From the NCBI GenBank assembly GCA_963576565.1, contig OY755046.1:60305471-60369470 (forward strand): a stretch of DNA of 64,000 bases, in the 5' to 3' direction. The position numbers were made by a program, and so were the translations under genes. Origin of the DNA: Aspidapion aeneum. Its lineage: Eukaryota; Arthropoda; Insecta; Coleoptera; Brentidae. Of the stretch, positions 33,801 to 47,300 are shown in pieces. The notes under the pieces were generated by a model. That model saw only the letters and a program-made list of their open reading frames with translations, was not told the DNA's origin and made no database searches. The stretch's first letter is position 1, and every line of letters begins with the position of its first letter.

Positions 33801-36800
33801 GGAATACACAGAAGTAAATAAAACTATAAGAAAAATGATAAAAAAAATTAAAGAAAAATCCAAGAAATAATAGTTAAGAGAGTTATCGAAAATACCAGAA
33901 ATATGAAATGTCTAAAGTCGACTCTAGGTATCTACCTATGAAATAACTAAAATAAAGGATATAAATGGCAGAGAAACTAATGTTAAATAGGGTATTATAA
34001 ATATCACACAACTATTCTATACAGAATTATACCAAACAAAAAGGGAACCATCGCGAAAAGCCATGAAGAAACTCCAAACAAAAATAAAGAATATAAATTT
34101 AGAACTACAACCTGAAATAAGCAATACGAAAATAAACAGAGCATTAAAGAAAATGAAAAATAACAAATCACCTGGAAAAGGTGGAGTTACGACAGAAATG
34201 CTCAAGTACGGTGATAAAGATTTAGTTAATACCCTCCAGACAGGAGAAAGGCGATAGACCAGACCTAAAAAACTATCGACCTATAACACTCCTCACTGTA
34301 ATTTATAGGCTTTTCATGAAAATATTAACAGGTAGACTAACAACAAAATTTGACGGATATAAATCAAAAGAACAAGCAGGCTTCAGAAAGGGTTTCAATA
34401 CAGTTGACCACCAATTAACCATGAAAATCCTAATAGAACAAGCCAACCAATACAACATTCCAATATATATTGCGTTTCTAGACTTCGAAAAAGCTTTCGA
34501 TAGCATTGAGCACTGGGCAGTAAAAGCATTTTTAATTAATACACAGATACACAGATTTAATAGTCAACAAATCAAATTCCACGAATGACCCAAACCCATC
34601 CTCATAAGAAGTGTCAGCAGGGTGACATAATATCATCTAAACTATTTACCAGGTCCTAGATGTTTTTAAAAACTTAGATTGGGAAGAAATAGGTATCGAA
34701 ATAAGCGGACATAATTTGAACCACCTAAGATATGCTGACGATATCGCCTTAATAACCGATAAGAAAGACGAACTGATAAAAATGCTGGAAGAACTGGAAC
34801 AGCAGGCTTAAGTATAAACTACACTAATACTAAAATCATATAAAAAACAGATAAGATATCACGATTAGAATAAACCAAGAAAAAATAGAACAAGTAATAC
34901 AAGTACAAGAACAATGTATTAAAAACTGGAGACCTTGGGAAAATAAAAGAAGTACAGGAAGATCCCAAATGAGATGATGAGGCGGACGATTTGAAGAAAC
35001 ATGCGGGAACTAGATGGATGAAGACGGCGACATACAGGGAAGAGTAGAAGATATTGGGGGAGGCCTATCTCCAAAGATGGATCGAAGAAGGCTAAATATA
35101 TGGATAGATAGTCTTACCAAATTGTCCAAATGACATTTGACCCTAAACATCTTTTTGCCATTGAATTGTTGGATGATGTTCAAACGAAAGTCTCTCATTT
35201 CATCACTGAATTGCCTGGGTTCAGAATCATCATCCAGAACTTCCACTTCCATCATATCAACCCTGTTGTAGGCTGGTTTTAAGATGCCTTCAAACTGAAA
35301 TAAAAGGTCAGTCACAAATAGTCCACAGTACACCGGTCTATTTTTTAAATGATTGGTAACAGGCTGAATTTTCATTCTTTTTTCTATCTGTTAGCTTTAC
35401 ATGTAACATTTGTCTTTCCATTGATCCTTGGGCTTTTGTTACCTTATCCATGTTTGATTTTATAGGTGTCCAGGTCTGGGATTCATAGGTAAGGACAGGA
35501 AGGATACATTGGTTATTCACTTTCGTTTTGAGGGACTGAGCATATTTTTTTAAATATTTAGCTTAACTTACGGAATGCTGCCGAGGCCAGTTTTACTCGT
35601 CTCTTGATTTCAGCTGTTTGGTTTTCTTTTTTTAGTTTAATCATAATTTTTCCCAGATGCCATATATATTCCTCTACTTGTTCTATTTTTTCTTGGTTTA
35701 TTCGGATCGATATCTTTATCTGTGTTTGTTATGATTTTAGTTTTAGTGTAGTTCATACTCAAGCCTATATTTTTAGATGCTGTATCCAGTTCTTTCAGCA
35801 TTTTTATCAGTTCTTCTTTTTTATCTGTTATTAAGGCGATATCCTCAGTATATCTAAGGTGGTTCAAGTATTGTCCACTTACTTTGATGCCTATTTCTTC
35901 CCAATCTAAGTTTTTAAAAATATCTTCTAGGGCCTGGTTCGCTCTGTTACCTGCTTGCAATTTTTTTTCCATCTTCGTTGCTGGTTCAAAGAACATACGT
36001 CACATTGCATGAAAGAATCTTATTTCTGCTTCATCTTTATTCCCTGTCTATTATACACGTCAGTGGTCTATATAATGTTCCCAGTTGTAAGAAATTAAAA
36101 GAAGACAAACTTACCACAGGTCTAAGATCTGGATGCGTCAAGATGTATCCATTATTTGTAACCAAGAAAGCATATCCATTAACTCCAAGCTACAAAAACA
36201 TAAAAATAAATCACTAAAAATAAAGAAGGCATATCCTAATTTGTAGCTAAAATAATGTGTTAATCTAACCTGAAGAGGGCGTTTCGTTTTTCATATCAAT
36301 TACTACTCATTTAAATTAAATAAAGACAATGGAAGTCCAAAATTTAATTTCTATTCTAACAATATTCAAGTCTGATTTTAACGCCGTAACATTTTATACA
36401 TATGAACAACTTACCCTGAATGGATCCATAAGAGTACGAATGTATTCGATAGGAACGTCAGTTCCTGCAACGCCTAGTAGATTTGCCACGTTCTCCTGAA
36501 GAACAGAAAAAACCAAATTAACTTCAGCTATAAAATACTCTTTATCTCAACTTTGTTTAGATCCACGGTGTTTAGATATAGCAAATTTGATAACTGGCAG
36601 TATTAGTGCGATAGATTTGATATGTGTATTTGATAGATTATAGCAAGGCGTTTGATAAAGTAAAACACAAAATTCAAAAACACAAAAGTCTGTATTTAAT
36701 TTAGAAATAAATTTTTTATCAGGGAATGATAAAACAAACAATAAAATTATTAGTAATAGTTATTTAAACAACAAGGTTTGAAAACGACTCCCTCGACTTG

Positions 36801-38317
36801 TAGACCTCGCCTTCGGCTCGGTCTACCAAACTGTCTCGATCGTGTGCAAAGAGGTTTTCAAACGAGTTTTTTACAATATTTTTTATACGACTGCTAATAA
36901 AGAAAGAAAAATCAAATTTTAATTTAACTTGTTTTTATTTCCGACATTTTTACAACAAAACTTTAAAAACAATTTTTTGACGTATCTAATCAACAAAACA
37001 TACGAGCAGTGACGGTTGCTACGGAACTAAGCCAACTTATATTGATGCGTGACAACAACAAAAATCACAATGACGGGAGACCCGTATACAGAAATGACAT
37101 TGGCGTGCGCAAAAATGACATAAGCGTGTGCAAAACGTTTTGCACACAGCGTGCGCAAAATGCCATTTTCAGATCGTGTTCTCCGTGCGAAAAACCTCCT
37201 TTTACAAGACAGTCGTATAAAAAGTATGTTTTAAGTTTCTGGCGATATTTCACTTATAGCAACTTCTGAGGGTTAAGGATGTTAGTTAGTTTTTTTCAAA
37301 ATATTCAAAGGTTTTTGAGGATCTAACAAAGTTGAAAAAGATTAGACTACAAGAAACTATTTTATTTTTATTTAATTTTCTAGACTAATTAGGATCATTT
37401 ATTCAAAAAGTCTGGGCTGCAGAAATAATTACAAACATTTTTAGTAGCCAATAAAAATTTGTTCAAAGGACGTTTGAATGAATAATCCTAAAACTAAATA
37501 ATTTTTATTATCTAATTTAGGGGAGGAGTCAATATAAACAATTTTAGTTCCGAAAAACGTTTATAAACCTTTATAAACTGGCGATATTCTATTATTACAA
37601 ATTATTAAAGCTAATTTATTCTATTCTATATCTCCAATGAAGACTAGCAAACTTCATTACTAGTTCTTATATTATTTAGCTATTATTACAAATTAATCTA
37701 TGTTAATTATACTAATTTTTACCTTCCTAGCCCGCACAACAAGGCTAAAGAAGGTATTGTTTTCTATGAAAAAAAAATTGAGATAACGCCTAAAAGTGTT
37801 ATTTAGGTGTATTTGGACCTATCGTGGCAATCTCGCCGTGAAGTCTGTCGTACATGTGTATGTGTCTGTCCGTCCCGCGATAGCTCCTGAACCGCTAGAC
37901 CCATTTTAATGAGATTTTTATGAGTGTTCGACACTCTAACGAGCTGGTTATAAGTTTTGGTCAAAGTCCATTGCTAATGACAGTTTTTTGACAGTAAACA
38001 AATTGAAAAAATGCTAACTTTTTAATAGAGCATGGCATCAATATACGAATATAGTAGAGCGCATTTTTCTCAATAATTTCTGGATTGGATTGGATTGTGC
38101 TAATGGGCTAGGAAGCTTTTATTTTATTCTAGGTTCTTACATCTGCTACTTTTTAACCTACTAAATATTGTTAAAAATCAAGTTTTTTGTACTAGAAAAA
38201 CCTGGGCTATTACAGAGGCTCTAGTCTATTTTAGAAAATTTATGATTTTCACAAAGTTTCACCACTACCTGGTAGTTTTTGTACGCGGTCTCTAGAATTA
38301 GACCGGTCTTCAGATCT

Positions 38318-38380
<63 letters not shown>

Positions 38381-41300
38381 GGTGTCCCATTAAGGATGGC
38401 AGCCGGATTTATCTCAGATACTAGTACAGCTACGACTTCCGGAAATTTTTTTTTATAACATAATCGAACCTTGTGAATTCACCTAAAATATTTTTGTTTC
38501 TGTAGCTCCCCGCTAGGGGGTAGTAGTAACACCTCCCAACTAAAAAAATTGCATTTTATGACAAAACTCTATGATAAATTTTACCATATTCGTATTCCTT
38601 AAAAAATTCTGCATGATTTGGACCTCTCACTTGTACCTCTTTCTCACTTCCCCACATGGATGGAATGAAAATGTCACTTTTTATTAAAAAAATAATTACT
38701 TCTACGTGGTAACTAAACCGACTCTTATTATTTATTTGACTTATTAAGAAAACTCTAAAAAATGCAAATAATCTTGATTTTTTGTTTAGTTAACATTTTT
38801 TCGAAAGAGGAAATTTTTTAAAAGTTCCAAATCAAAAAACTTAAATTTCTTAAAAAAATCAGATACAAACCCATTAATATTTTTCCTTGAAGTTGTGAAG
38901 CGATATTCATTTAAGATATTACTGAAATCCGCAAGTCAAAATTTGACTTAGTTTTGAAGATATTTAAAAAATATTTTTATTTGTGTATTATGAGATCAGA
39001 CGAGACCTTATTTAGTGTCACACCTGTTAACAATTTTTGGACAGTTTATTGTTTATTGACGTTTTATAATTATTAATGTCAAAAACAAATTATAAAACAT
39101 CAATAAACATTAAATTGTCCAAAAATTATAACAGGTGTAACACATGCAAATAACAAAATAAGGTCTCGCCTCATCACATAATACACAGATAAAACTATTT
39201 TTTAAATATCTTCAAAACTAAGTCAAATTTTGACTTGCGGATTTTAGTAATATCTTAAATGAATATCGCTTGACAACTTCAAGTAAAAATATTAATGGGT
39301 TTGTATCTGACTTTTTCAAGAAATTTAAGTTTTTTGATTTGGAACTTTTAAAAAATTTCCTCTTTCGAAAAAAATGTTAACTTAAACAAAAAATCAAGAT
39401 TATTTTTATTTTTTAGGGTTTTCTTAATAGGTCAAATAAATAATAAAAGTCGGTTTAGTTACCACGTAGAAGTAATTGATTTTTAAATAAAAAGTGACAT
39501 TTTCATTCCATCGCTATGGGGAAGTGAGAAACAGGTACAAGAGAGAGGTCCTAATTATGCAGAATTTTTCAAGGAATACGAATATGGTAAAATTTGTGTA
39601 TGTTTATCATAGAGTTTTGACATAAAATGCAATTGTTATATTTGGGAGGTGTTATTACTGCCCCCTAGCGGGGGCTACAGAAACAAAATTTTTTGGGTGA
39701 ATTCACAAGGCCCGATTTTGTTATAAAAAAATTTTTCCCGAAGTCGTAGCTGTACTAGTATCTGAGATAAATCCGGCTGCCATCCTTAATGGGACACCCT
39801 GTATATACATGTCGAATTTTTCACGTCACTGGTAGTCCAGCTGATTTTTGTAAACAAAAGTTAGATATTATATGAACAACTAATATTTTTTAAATTTTTT
39901 GAAAACTAAAGCAATTTTTCTACGGTTTTTTAGTATATTCTTATAAAATAATATTTTTGAGACAAACCAGTCGTTATTTTTTATAGCCCGCTTCATTTTT
40001 CTTTACACAAAAATTAAACTTCGAAGAAAATAATGTGTTCGTTTCACCTTCAAAAGGAATCCGCTAACCTACACCTTTGTTTACTTCCCAAGTCTCGGTT
40101 CACCTTTGATACTAAACGATCACATTCAGTTTGACTTGTATTTTAAGTTTTGTGCAATAAAAAATAAAGCGGGCTAAAAAAAATAACGACAATACGTCTA
40201 AAAAATTATATTTTATAAGGATGTACTAAAAAAACAGTAGGAAAATAGCCTTAGTTTTAAAAAAATTCAAAAAATACTAGTTATTCATTATATCTAACTT
40301 TTGTTTACAAAAATCAAGCTGGACCACCTGTGACGTAAAAATTCAACATATATATGTAAGATCCGAAGACCGGTCTATTCTAGCGCGGTTTTTGTATACC
40401 TACTAAGAGTTGTTAAAAAACAAGCTTTTGGTACCAGAAAAACCTGGTCTATTCTAGAAAAAAGTTTCACCATACTACATTATTGAGGTACCACACTCCT
40501 AGATAAGAAAAAATTGACCTATAGCTTACACAAAACACATCTAGAATTAACTCTATATTTAAATAAAAACAAAAAAAGTTATTTCAAACCGATTTTTAGC
40601 TGTCTTTTGCTTGGTTACCTCCCGAGTTACTTGAATCCATTCTTCTTCATTTATTCGTATGTATTCGGTTATATTCTGTGGGTGGAATAAAATTTCTTAA
40701 CCAGTATAGTTTATACAGTATGTCTAGCTAAGTTGGAACCATATAGAAAACAAACTTTAATTTTAGGACCCGTGAATTTAAAAATCAAACAGGTTTTCGT
40801 GGCTAATCGGGTAAAAAGAAGTTTTCGTTTCTCTCATATTTTTCTATGGGTAGCTCCAAAGCTTAACCTTACGGGGGTCCAAGATCTAATGGACACCCAG
40901 CGTTGCCAGGTCAAATTTTAAGAAAACAGTAGATAAAAAAAGCAGTAGATTTGGTAAAAAAGTAGATTTTTTTTGCAGTCCAAAAAAAGGGTTTCTAGTT
41001 TCTTTTAGTGATAAACAAAGAAAAAAAGAGTTGATTCAACCAATTCTGGAACGCAGCGTGACGACAACAGCTTTTTTCTTGGGCACATTTTAAGCCCAAC
41101 GTGGTTACTATTCTCCTCCTTTTCTTAATGCATGTATATAAGTGAGAAACAACATACCACATTATACAAGAAAATACTCCCCCTATACCGCTCTGCCATA
41201 CTTCAGTAAATTTCTTGGAAAGATATTTACTGCAGTATTTTCTTGTATGATGCGGTATGCTGCTTCTGATTAATATAAATGCTTTAAGAAAAAAAAGGCT

Positions 41301-44300
41301 AACGACAAACGACGCGACGCACAAAGGCGCCAATCGGGTGTAAAAGTGGAAGAAACTAAAAAAACACAACTATAGACATATACAATATCTGGAACTCAAA
41401 TTATGTAGCAAACTAGTGGGCACTGAAAATGCAACAGAGTATTTTCACTTGTTTTTTAGTATGACGTGAGTTTCACAGTTTAAAAAGCATCTGTTTAATT
41501 TTTATGATAATTACATACAAATTATTGAATAATTATGTATTACTTTCTCTAATTATATGAAGTGTTATATTTAAAACAAATTTTTTTTTTTTGCGATGGA
41601 GACCTCCAGCACAGGTAATTTAACCAAAAAACATTAAATACCAGTATCTAGCTGTAGGTTGTCATAGAGTAATCATATTTTTTAAACTAAGAAGTCAATT
41701 ATTATTAGAATTTACCTAAAAGAAATATAAAAAATATAATTTAGTGTGTGATAAAATTTTGTTAAGCAAAACTATTGTCACTTTTTTGTTAAGTGAATGT
41801 TTCTTAACAAAATGAAAAAAAAAATGGCTGCGCTTTCTTGCGCCTTTTTGAGATTATTAATATTAAAAATAAAGTGCCTACATACGACCCAAGTAAAAAA
41901 AATTAAACTATACATCTTAAATATAAAACTTGTTTGTTTATTAACGACTTTTTATTAAATAAAAAGTGTTAATAATTGACTAAAAATTTGATTGATAGTT
42001 TTTTAACATAAATTTGATTAACTCATTAAATTTAAAGATGGCGGACGCGTAAAAATTATGAAAAGCTTCGTTCGAAAAAATTTTAAAATCCATAAAAGGT
42101 TTTAATCAAATTGATATAAACAACTTTTTAGGCCTGTAAAAAGCCAAGTGAATTATGGTAGCGGTTACAGTTACATTAGTTAAAAGGAGTGGGGGGAGGG
42201 TAAATCTTCGAAAGTCAAATTTTGAACCAAAACTTTTACAAACTTGCCGTTTTCGTATTTTTAACTTAGGAAAGGTGCCCGAAAATTTTTCAAAAATATC
42301 ATTTTGACGGATCTTTGTTTTGGAAAGGGTTAAGTGGATTATCAAAGGACCACGCACTAGTTTACAGAGGCTTTATGGGGAATTTTTGTCTCGGTTGAAC
42401 TGGCTATAATTTTAGTATGTTATAGTGGGGTATGTAACAAAAAAAAATGTAAGTAAAGTTAAGTTTTTATATGTACAGTTTTAGAGATATAAACGGTCAA
42501 AATTCGTGAAATGGTCGTTTTTTTGTATGTTTCAATAATATTAATTTTTTAGAAAATGGTAAAATTAGTTTTTAGATGCAATATAAGTAAAAAAATATGC
42601 ATGCATATGTCTTATTGAAGACACTCTGTACAATACAGTATTCTCAAAGTTTAAAAAAAAAAAGGTGATTCCAGACTTTTGGGACATACTGTATAATATG
42701 AGCCATGTTAAATAACTTAAACAGAAATATTATAAAATGTAGAATTTTTAAACTCATTTATAATAAATGTTTAAGTCTTAATTACTTTTTTGTGTAAAAG
42801 TACTTAAATTTCTTTTAAAAAAATCTATTTTTTAATCACTCTGTAAAAAAAACAAATAATTAAGCTTTATAAAATATTAAACAGGTGCATTTTAACCTAT
42901 ATCACAATAACCAATACACATTATTTTTGTTTCTAATATTTTGGGTGTTTAAATAATTATTTCCGACATTAGCTCCATTTGGCCCCTCTGTGCGACGAGG
43001 GGATCCCCCGACGCGCACTTACATTCGACGAAGATGCGCGAAATTTAAAATCGACCACAGACATAAAATACATCACGGAGATGTTTTAACGGGAGTGGAT
43101 GTTTTCATATCATTTTTTCACATGCCAGAGGTTGAATAGGTAACTAACTAGGTACATTTTCTTGAAAAACAAGAACAGTAGATCTACTGCTCATATTTCT
43201 TAAAAACCACAAAAACAGTAGATTCCGCTGTAAAAACAGTATTCAGTAGACAAACACCCAAAAGCAGTAGATCTACTGAAAAATCAGTAGACCAGGCAAC
43301 GCTGTGGAATTGTTGACAGTTCACTGTTTCGTCCTTATGGGACTCCTCAGAACACTGCTTGGCCTTGCGAAGTTAATCAGACAGTTTTGTCTCTCATCGT
43401 AAGTCTATAGTGAGAAAACCCTCGCAAAAAGTGCCATCTACCGAGATACGAGAGAAACTAGAACAAGAGCAGGGGAGTATAAACTGCTATACATATCGAT
43501 CGATTGCAAAGAAAAACAAACAGCACTTCTGTCTTTCAGGCCAGAGCAACGCTGATTATCGTTTTTACCCACCATCAGACGTGTGCGTCTATCAGCGAAA
43601 TTTTTAAGCCAATTAGTACCCGTAAATTTAAAAACAAACAAGTTTTCGTGGCTAATCGGGTAAAAAGAAGTTTTTATTTCTCTCAAGGGTGTCACATTGA
43701 CCAAGCAGTGTTCTGAGGAGTCCCATAAGGACGAAACAGTTAACTGTCAACACTTATTAGGTGTCCATTAGATCTTGAACCCCCGTGAGGTTAAGCTTTT
43801 GAGCTACCCACGGGAAAATATAAATATAAAATAAAATTGTTTGACACTTACCTTTGTGGGGTTTCTGTCATAAACAGGTAAGGACACTGACGTCATAAGG
43901 CGATAAATCTGTGTTTCCATAGGGCTGTCTTCTTTATATTTTTGTTGACGCACGAACTTTTTATCGATTTGTTCGGTGGTTAGTAGGTGGGAATAATTTC
44001 GGTAAATCATGTATCTATCTTTTTGTTTATTTCTTAGTCTTTTCTCCCACAACCTTAAAAAAATTATTCATTGTAAGTAGTGGCCAATAATTTAGCAACT
44101 TTATAGATACTTTAAAAGATGTGGTTTAAAAGGTATTAAATAAAAAATAATCAGCAACAAATAGCAGATATTTCAAAAAAATTACCAATTAGTAAGCTTA
44201 GGATCAGTAACGTCAGCGTAAACCGGACTCCAGGCAGGATTAGGTTTAAAAGTAGAGTTCAAAACCATCGGTCTAGCCATTACTGGTATATAGTGCAGTA

Positions 44301-47300
44301 CTTCCTCACGTACCTCCGCGTACGTCTTCAAGTGAGTGTAGTACCCTAAAATAACCATTATTTTTTAAAGATGCTTAACTTGCCTTAAGCTTTTTGTAAT
44401 TTTTTTGTTGGTTAAAAAAAAATAATTACACACACAAAATTTAAGGAAACATCCATAAAGGACTTGACATGTTTCCTGCTTATAAGCTATACGTAAGAAC
44501 AAATCAATCTACTATGTGAGTTATCATCCTGTAAATTTTTACTATTATATATATGGATGATTCTACAAAAATGGTGCTGTGGAGTGGGAATGCATATTTT
44601 TCAAACACAGCTGCAAATGAAGCATAGTTTTAGTTATAAGATTTAAAACGAAATGTTTTCTTTATGGAGCATTTGAGTTTAATGTATAAAAAAAATTGCA
44701 AGTTTATAATTTTTTTTATTACAAAGCAAATACCTCATTCCTCTGGTGTAGTCCCAAACCAAATATTAAAAACTCAGATTGAAAGAAATATCCTAATAAA
44801 TAATATTTAACCAAGTCTTAACTATTTATCAAAAAATTGATAAAACTTAAGTTTGCAGTCATATTTTTGAAAATCCGAATTTACATCTTCCTGGAAAATT
44901 TTACAATTTTAAACGTGCTCCATTTTTAATAACACAATATTTGTGAATACCACCGGTTAATTTCTAGAGAAAGAGACGGCCCTGGATATCTAATTTACTT
45001 GTGAAGATGACAAGTTTTGACAGATAATGTCAACTTTAGTTTGGTTTAAGTTATAGATCTTTTTATTTTCGGCAGAAAATTAGTTTTTTTCGGAGAAATC
45101 AAAAAGGAACGCTTTAATTATCATTCCTCTGGTAAGTAAATATTCGACTGATATCAATAGTATAATTTTTTTTGTTGATTGTTTTAAAATTATAAGTATA
45201 GGAACTTTGTTTATATAAAACTTAAGTTAAATAGTCTAAATAGATTTTGATTTAAATTGGAAAACCATTAAAAAACTCATTCCTCTGGTCCTCATTCCTC
45301 TGGCATTTTTATGCAATAATTCCTAAAATTTGGGAAAATAAATTTTTCTTAGCTTACACCTAATTAGTTACATAAATTTAACAAAACAAAATTATTTACT
45401 GTGCTGTACTGTTATTTAAAGGCAATGACCAAAAATGATATCCATATAGCCCACTTTTGGTAGAATCATCGATATGCTATGCTATAAACAAAAAACTTAA
45501 AAAATCATGAAACTTTAACACCCTGTGTCTCGAAAATTAAATGTTTGCAGACCTTGTATATATAAGCTTTTTGTCTTAAAATACCAATAATAAAATTCGA
45601 CACTAAAATTTTGTTATAGAATTTTGAAACACCCTGTAAATTGGTCTTTAAACTCACCATGGTTGGCGCAAGCCATCCACCTCACCTCCCTGGTGTCAGT
45701 AGTAGAAACTTCTTGTCCAACCAGGTAAGTAAATACCCGAACAGGTCTAAATTTCTCCTCTCTCCAGTTGTATTCTTTGAAGATTTCCATAAAATTGTAT
45801 TGAGATCCGTCTGTTATCAACATTATTGCTTGATTGCATTTTGCTCCTATTGAAAAACAAATTAAGATCCATAATATTACAAACCTTCTTTTTTAAGTTT
45901 GTAATATTTTCTAAATTCCACAATATTGCGTACCTTTGGTTCGATTTAATCTGTAGTCTTGCAACAGCTCAAAAGCAGTTTTCAAAGCTTTGTCAAAGTC
46001 TGCAATGTTCTCAGTTGCAAAGCTATCCATTTCTTCTTTCAAGACTCTGACATTGTTTAGGTTAGCCTAGGAAAAACAAGTTTTATCTGAGATACATATG
46101 TTCCAAACTGACGCTAGTATACTTATTAAATATTAGACAATCTTATTTTGGACTCTATTTAGATTTGATAATAACGGCTTACTAATAGTGCCAGTACAAA
46201 CTCGAACCTGCTATCCGTTTATAAATACAGATTTACCGGAGGTAGGGATAAGGTCTGTCTTGGGCAAAGTTTGGGCATCAACGATGTAGGCAAAGTTGAT
46301 GATCAATACAGGGCCGCGGTTCGGCAGTCACGGTTTGAAGATGGTCCCGTGTTAAGAGAGGCATCTGCGTACGATAAAAACCTCTGTGCTCGACAAAAGA
46401 GTATCAGGCAAAATTAAATCCTTCTTAAGAAAAGAAAATTGCCTACGGTGGGGGTGCTGAACGGGCCAGACCGTTGGGTCTTCATGTGGTATGAATGTGA
46501 GACTGAATGAGTTGCAATTGTCCCAGGCACTTTTAGTCAGAATAACTTGGTGTCCACCGAATTGACCTGGAAAATTTTCTGCAATACGCGGACAAAGCCA
46601 ATAATAAAAAACGAAATGAAAACGAATCGCCTACCTATACGTACCTGTATTAAAGTATTATTGAAACATTGGACCAATGGATCCGTACTATTGCTGAAGG
46701 TATAGATATTGACGTAATCGTTGTTGCCAAGTGTATCCAAAATATTGTAGACCACGTGTCTTGCTATCTCTCTACGCATGCCCTTCATAGAACCCGACCT
46801 GAAAATTTTATTGAAATTGTTTAATTGTTTTTTCTTATCCTATCCAAAGATTAAGATTATGTCACTTCTTAATTGTTGTTGCTGACAGGTAATCATTCCT
46901 ACTATTTATTATTTCAACAGATTTTTTCAAGCTGAAACCTCCTGAAATTGAGAGGGCTCTAGGCAACTCCTGTTTAGCACACTTTTTCAGTAAACTAACC
47001 TGTCCACTAGAATAAGAATATCTTTAGGTGAGGATGCAGCTTCGATAAACCAAGTCCTTGTTCTGCAGTCAAACAAATCTGGATTGTTTTCGTCATGGTG
47101 CCAGATCATTGCTGAAAACCACAAACAAATTGTTATGAAACGAAGTAATGAGGCTTTCTAAATGTGTAAGGACGTTACGAACCTGGAAACTGCCTCATAA
47201 ACCCAGTGGAACTGCCAAAGTACTGCCAAGACAGGGTAGGATCTTCTTTGTAGTTGTTTTTAAAAGTTTCGTCGAGTTGTTCAGACCAGATTATGCCAGA

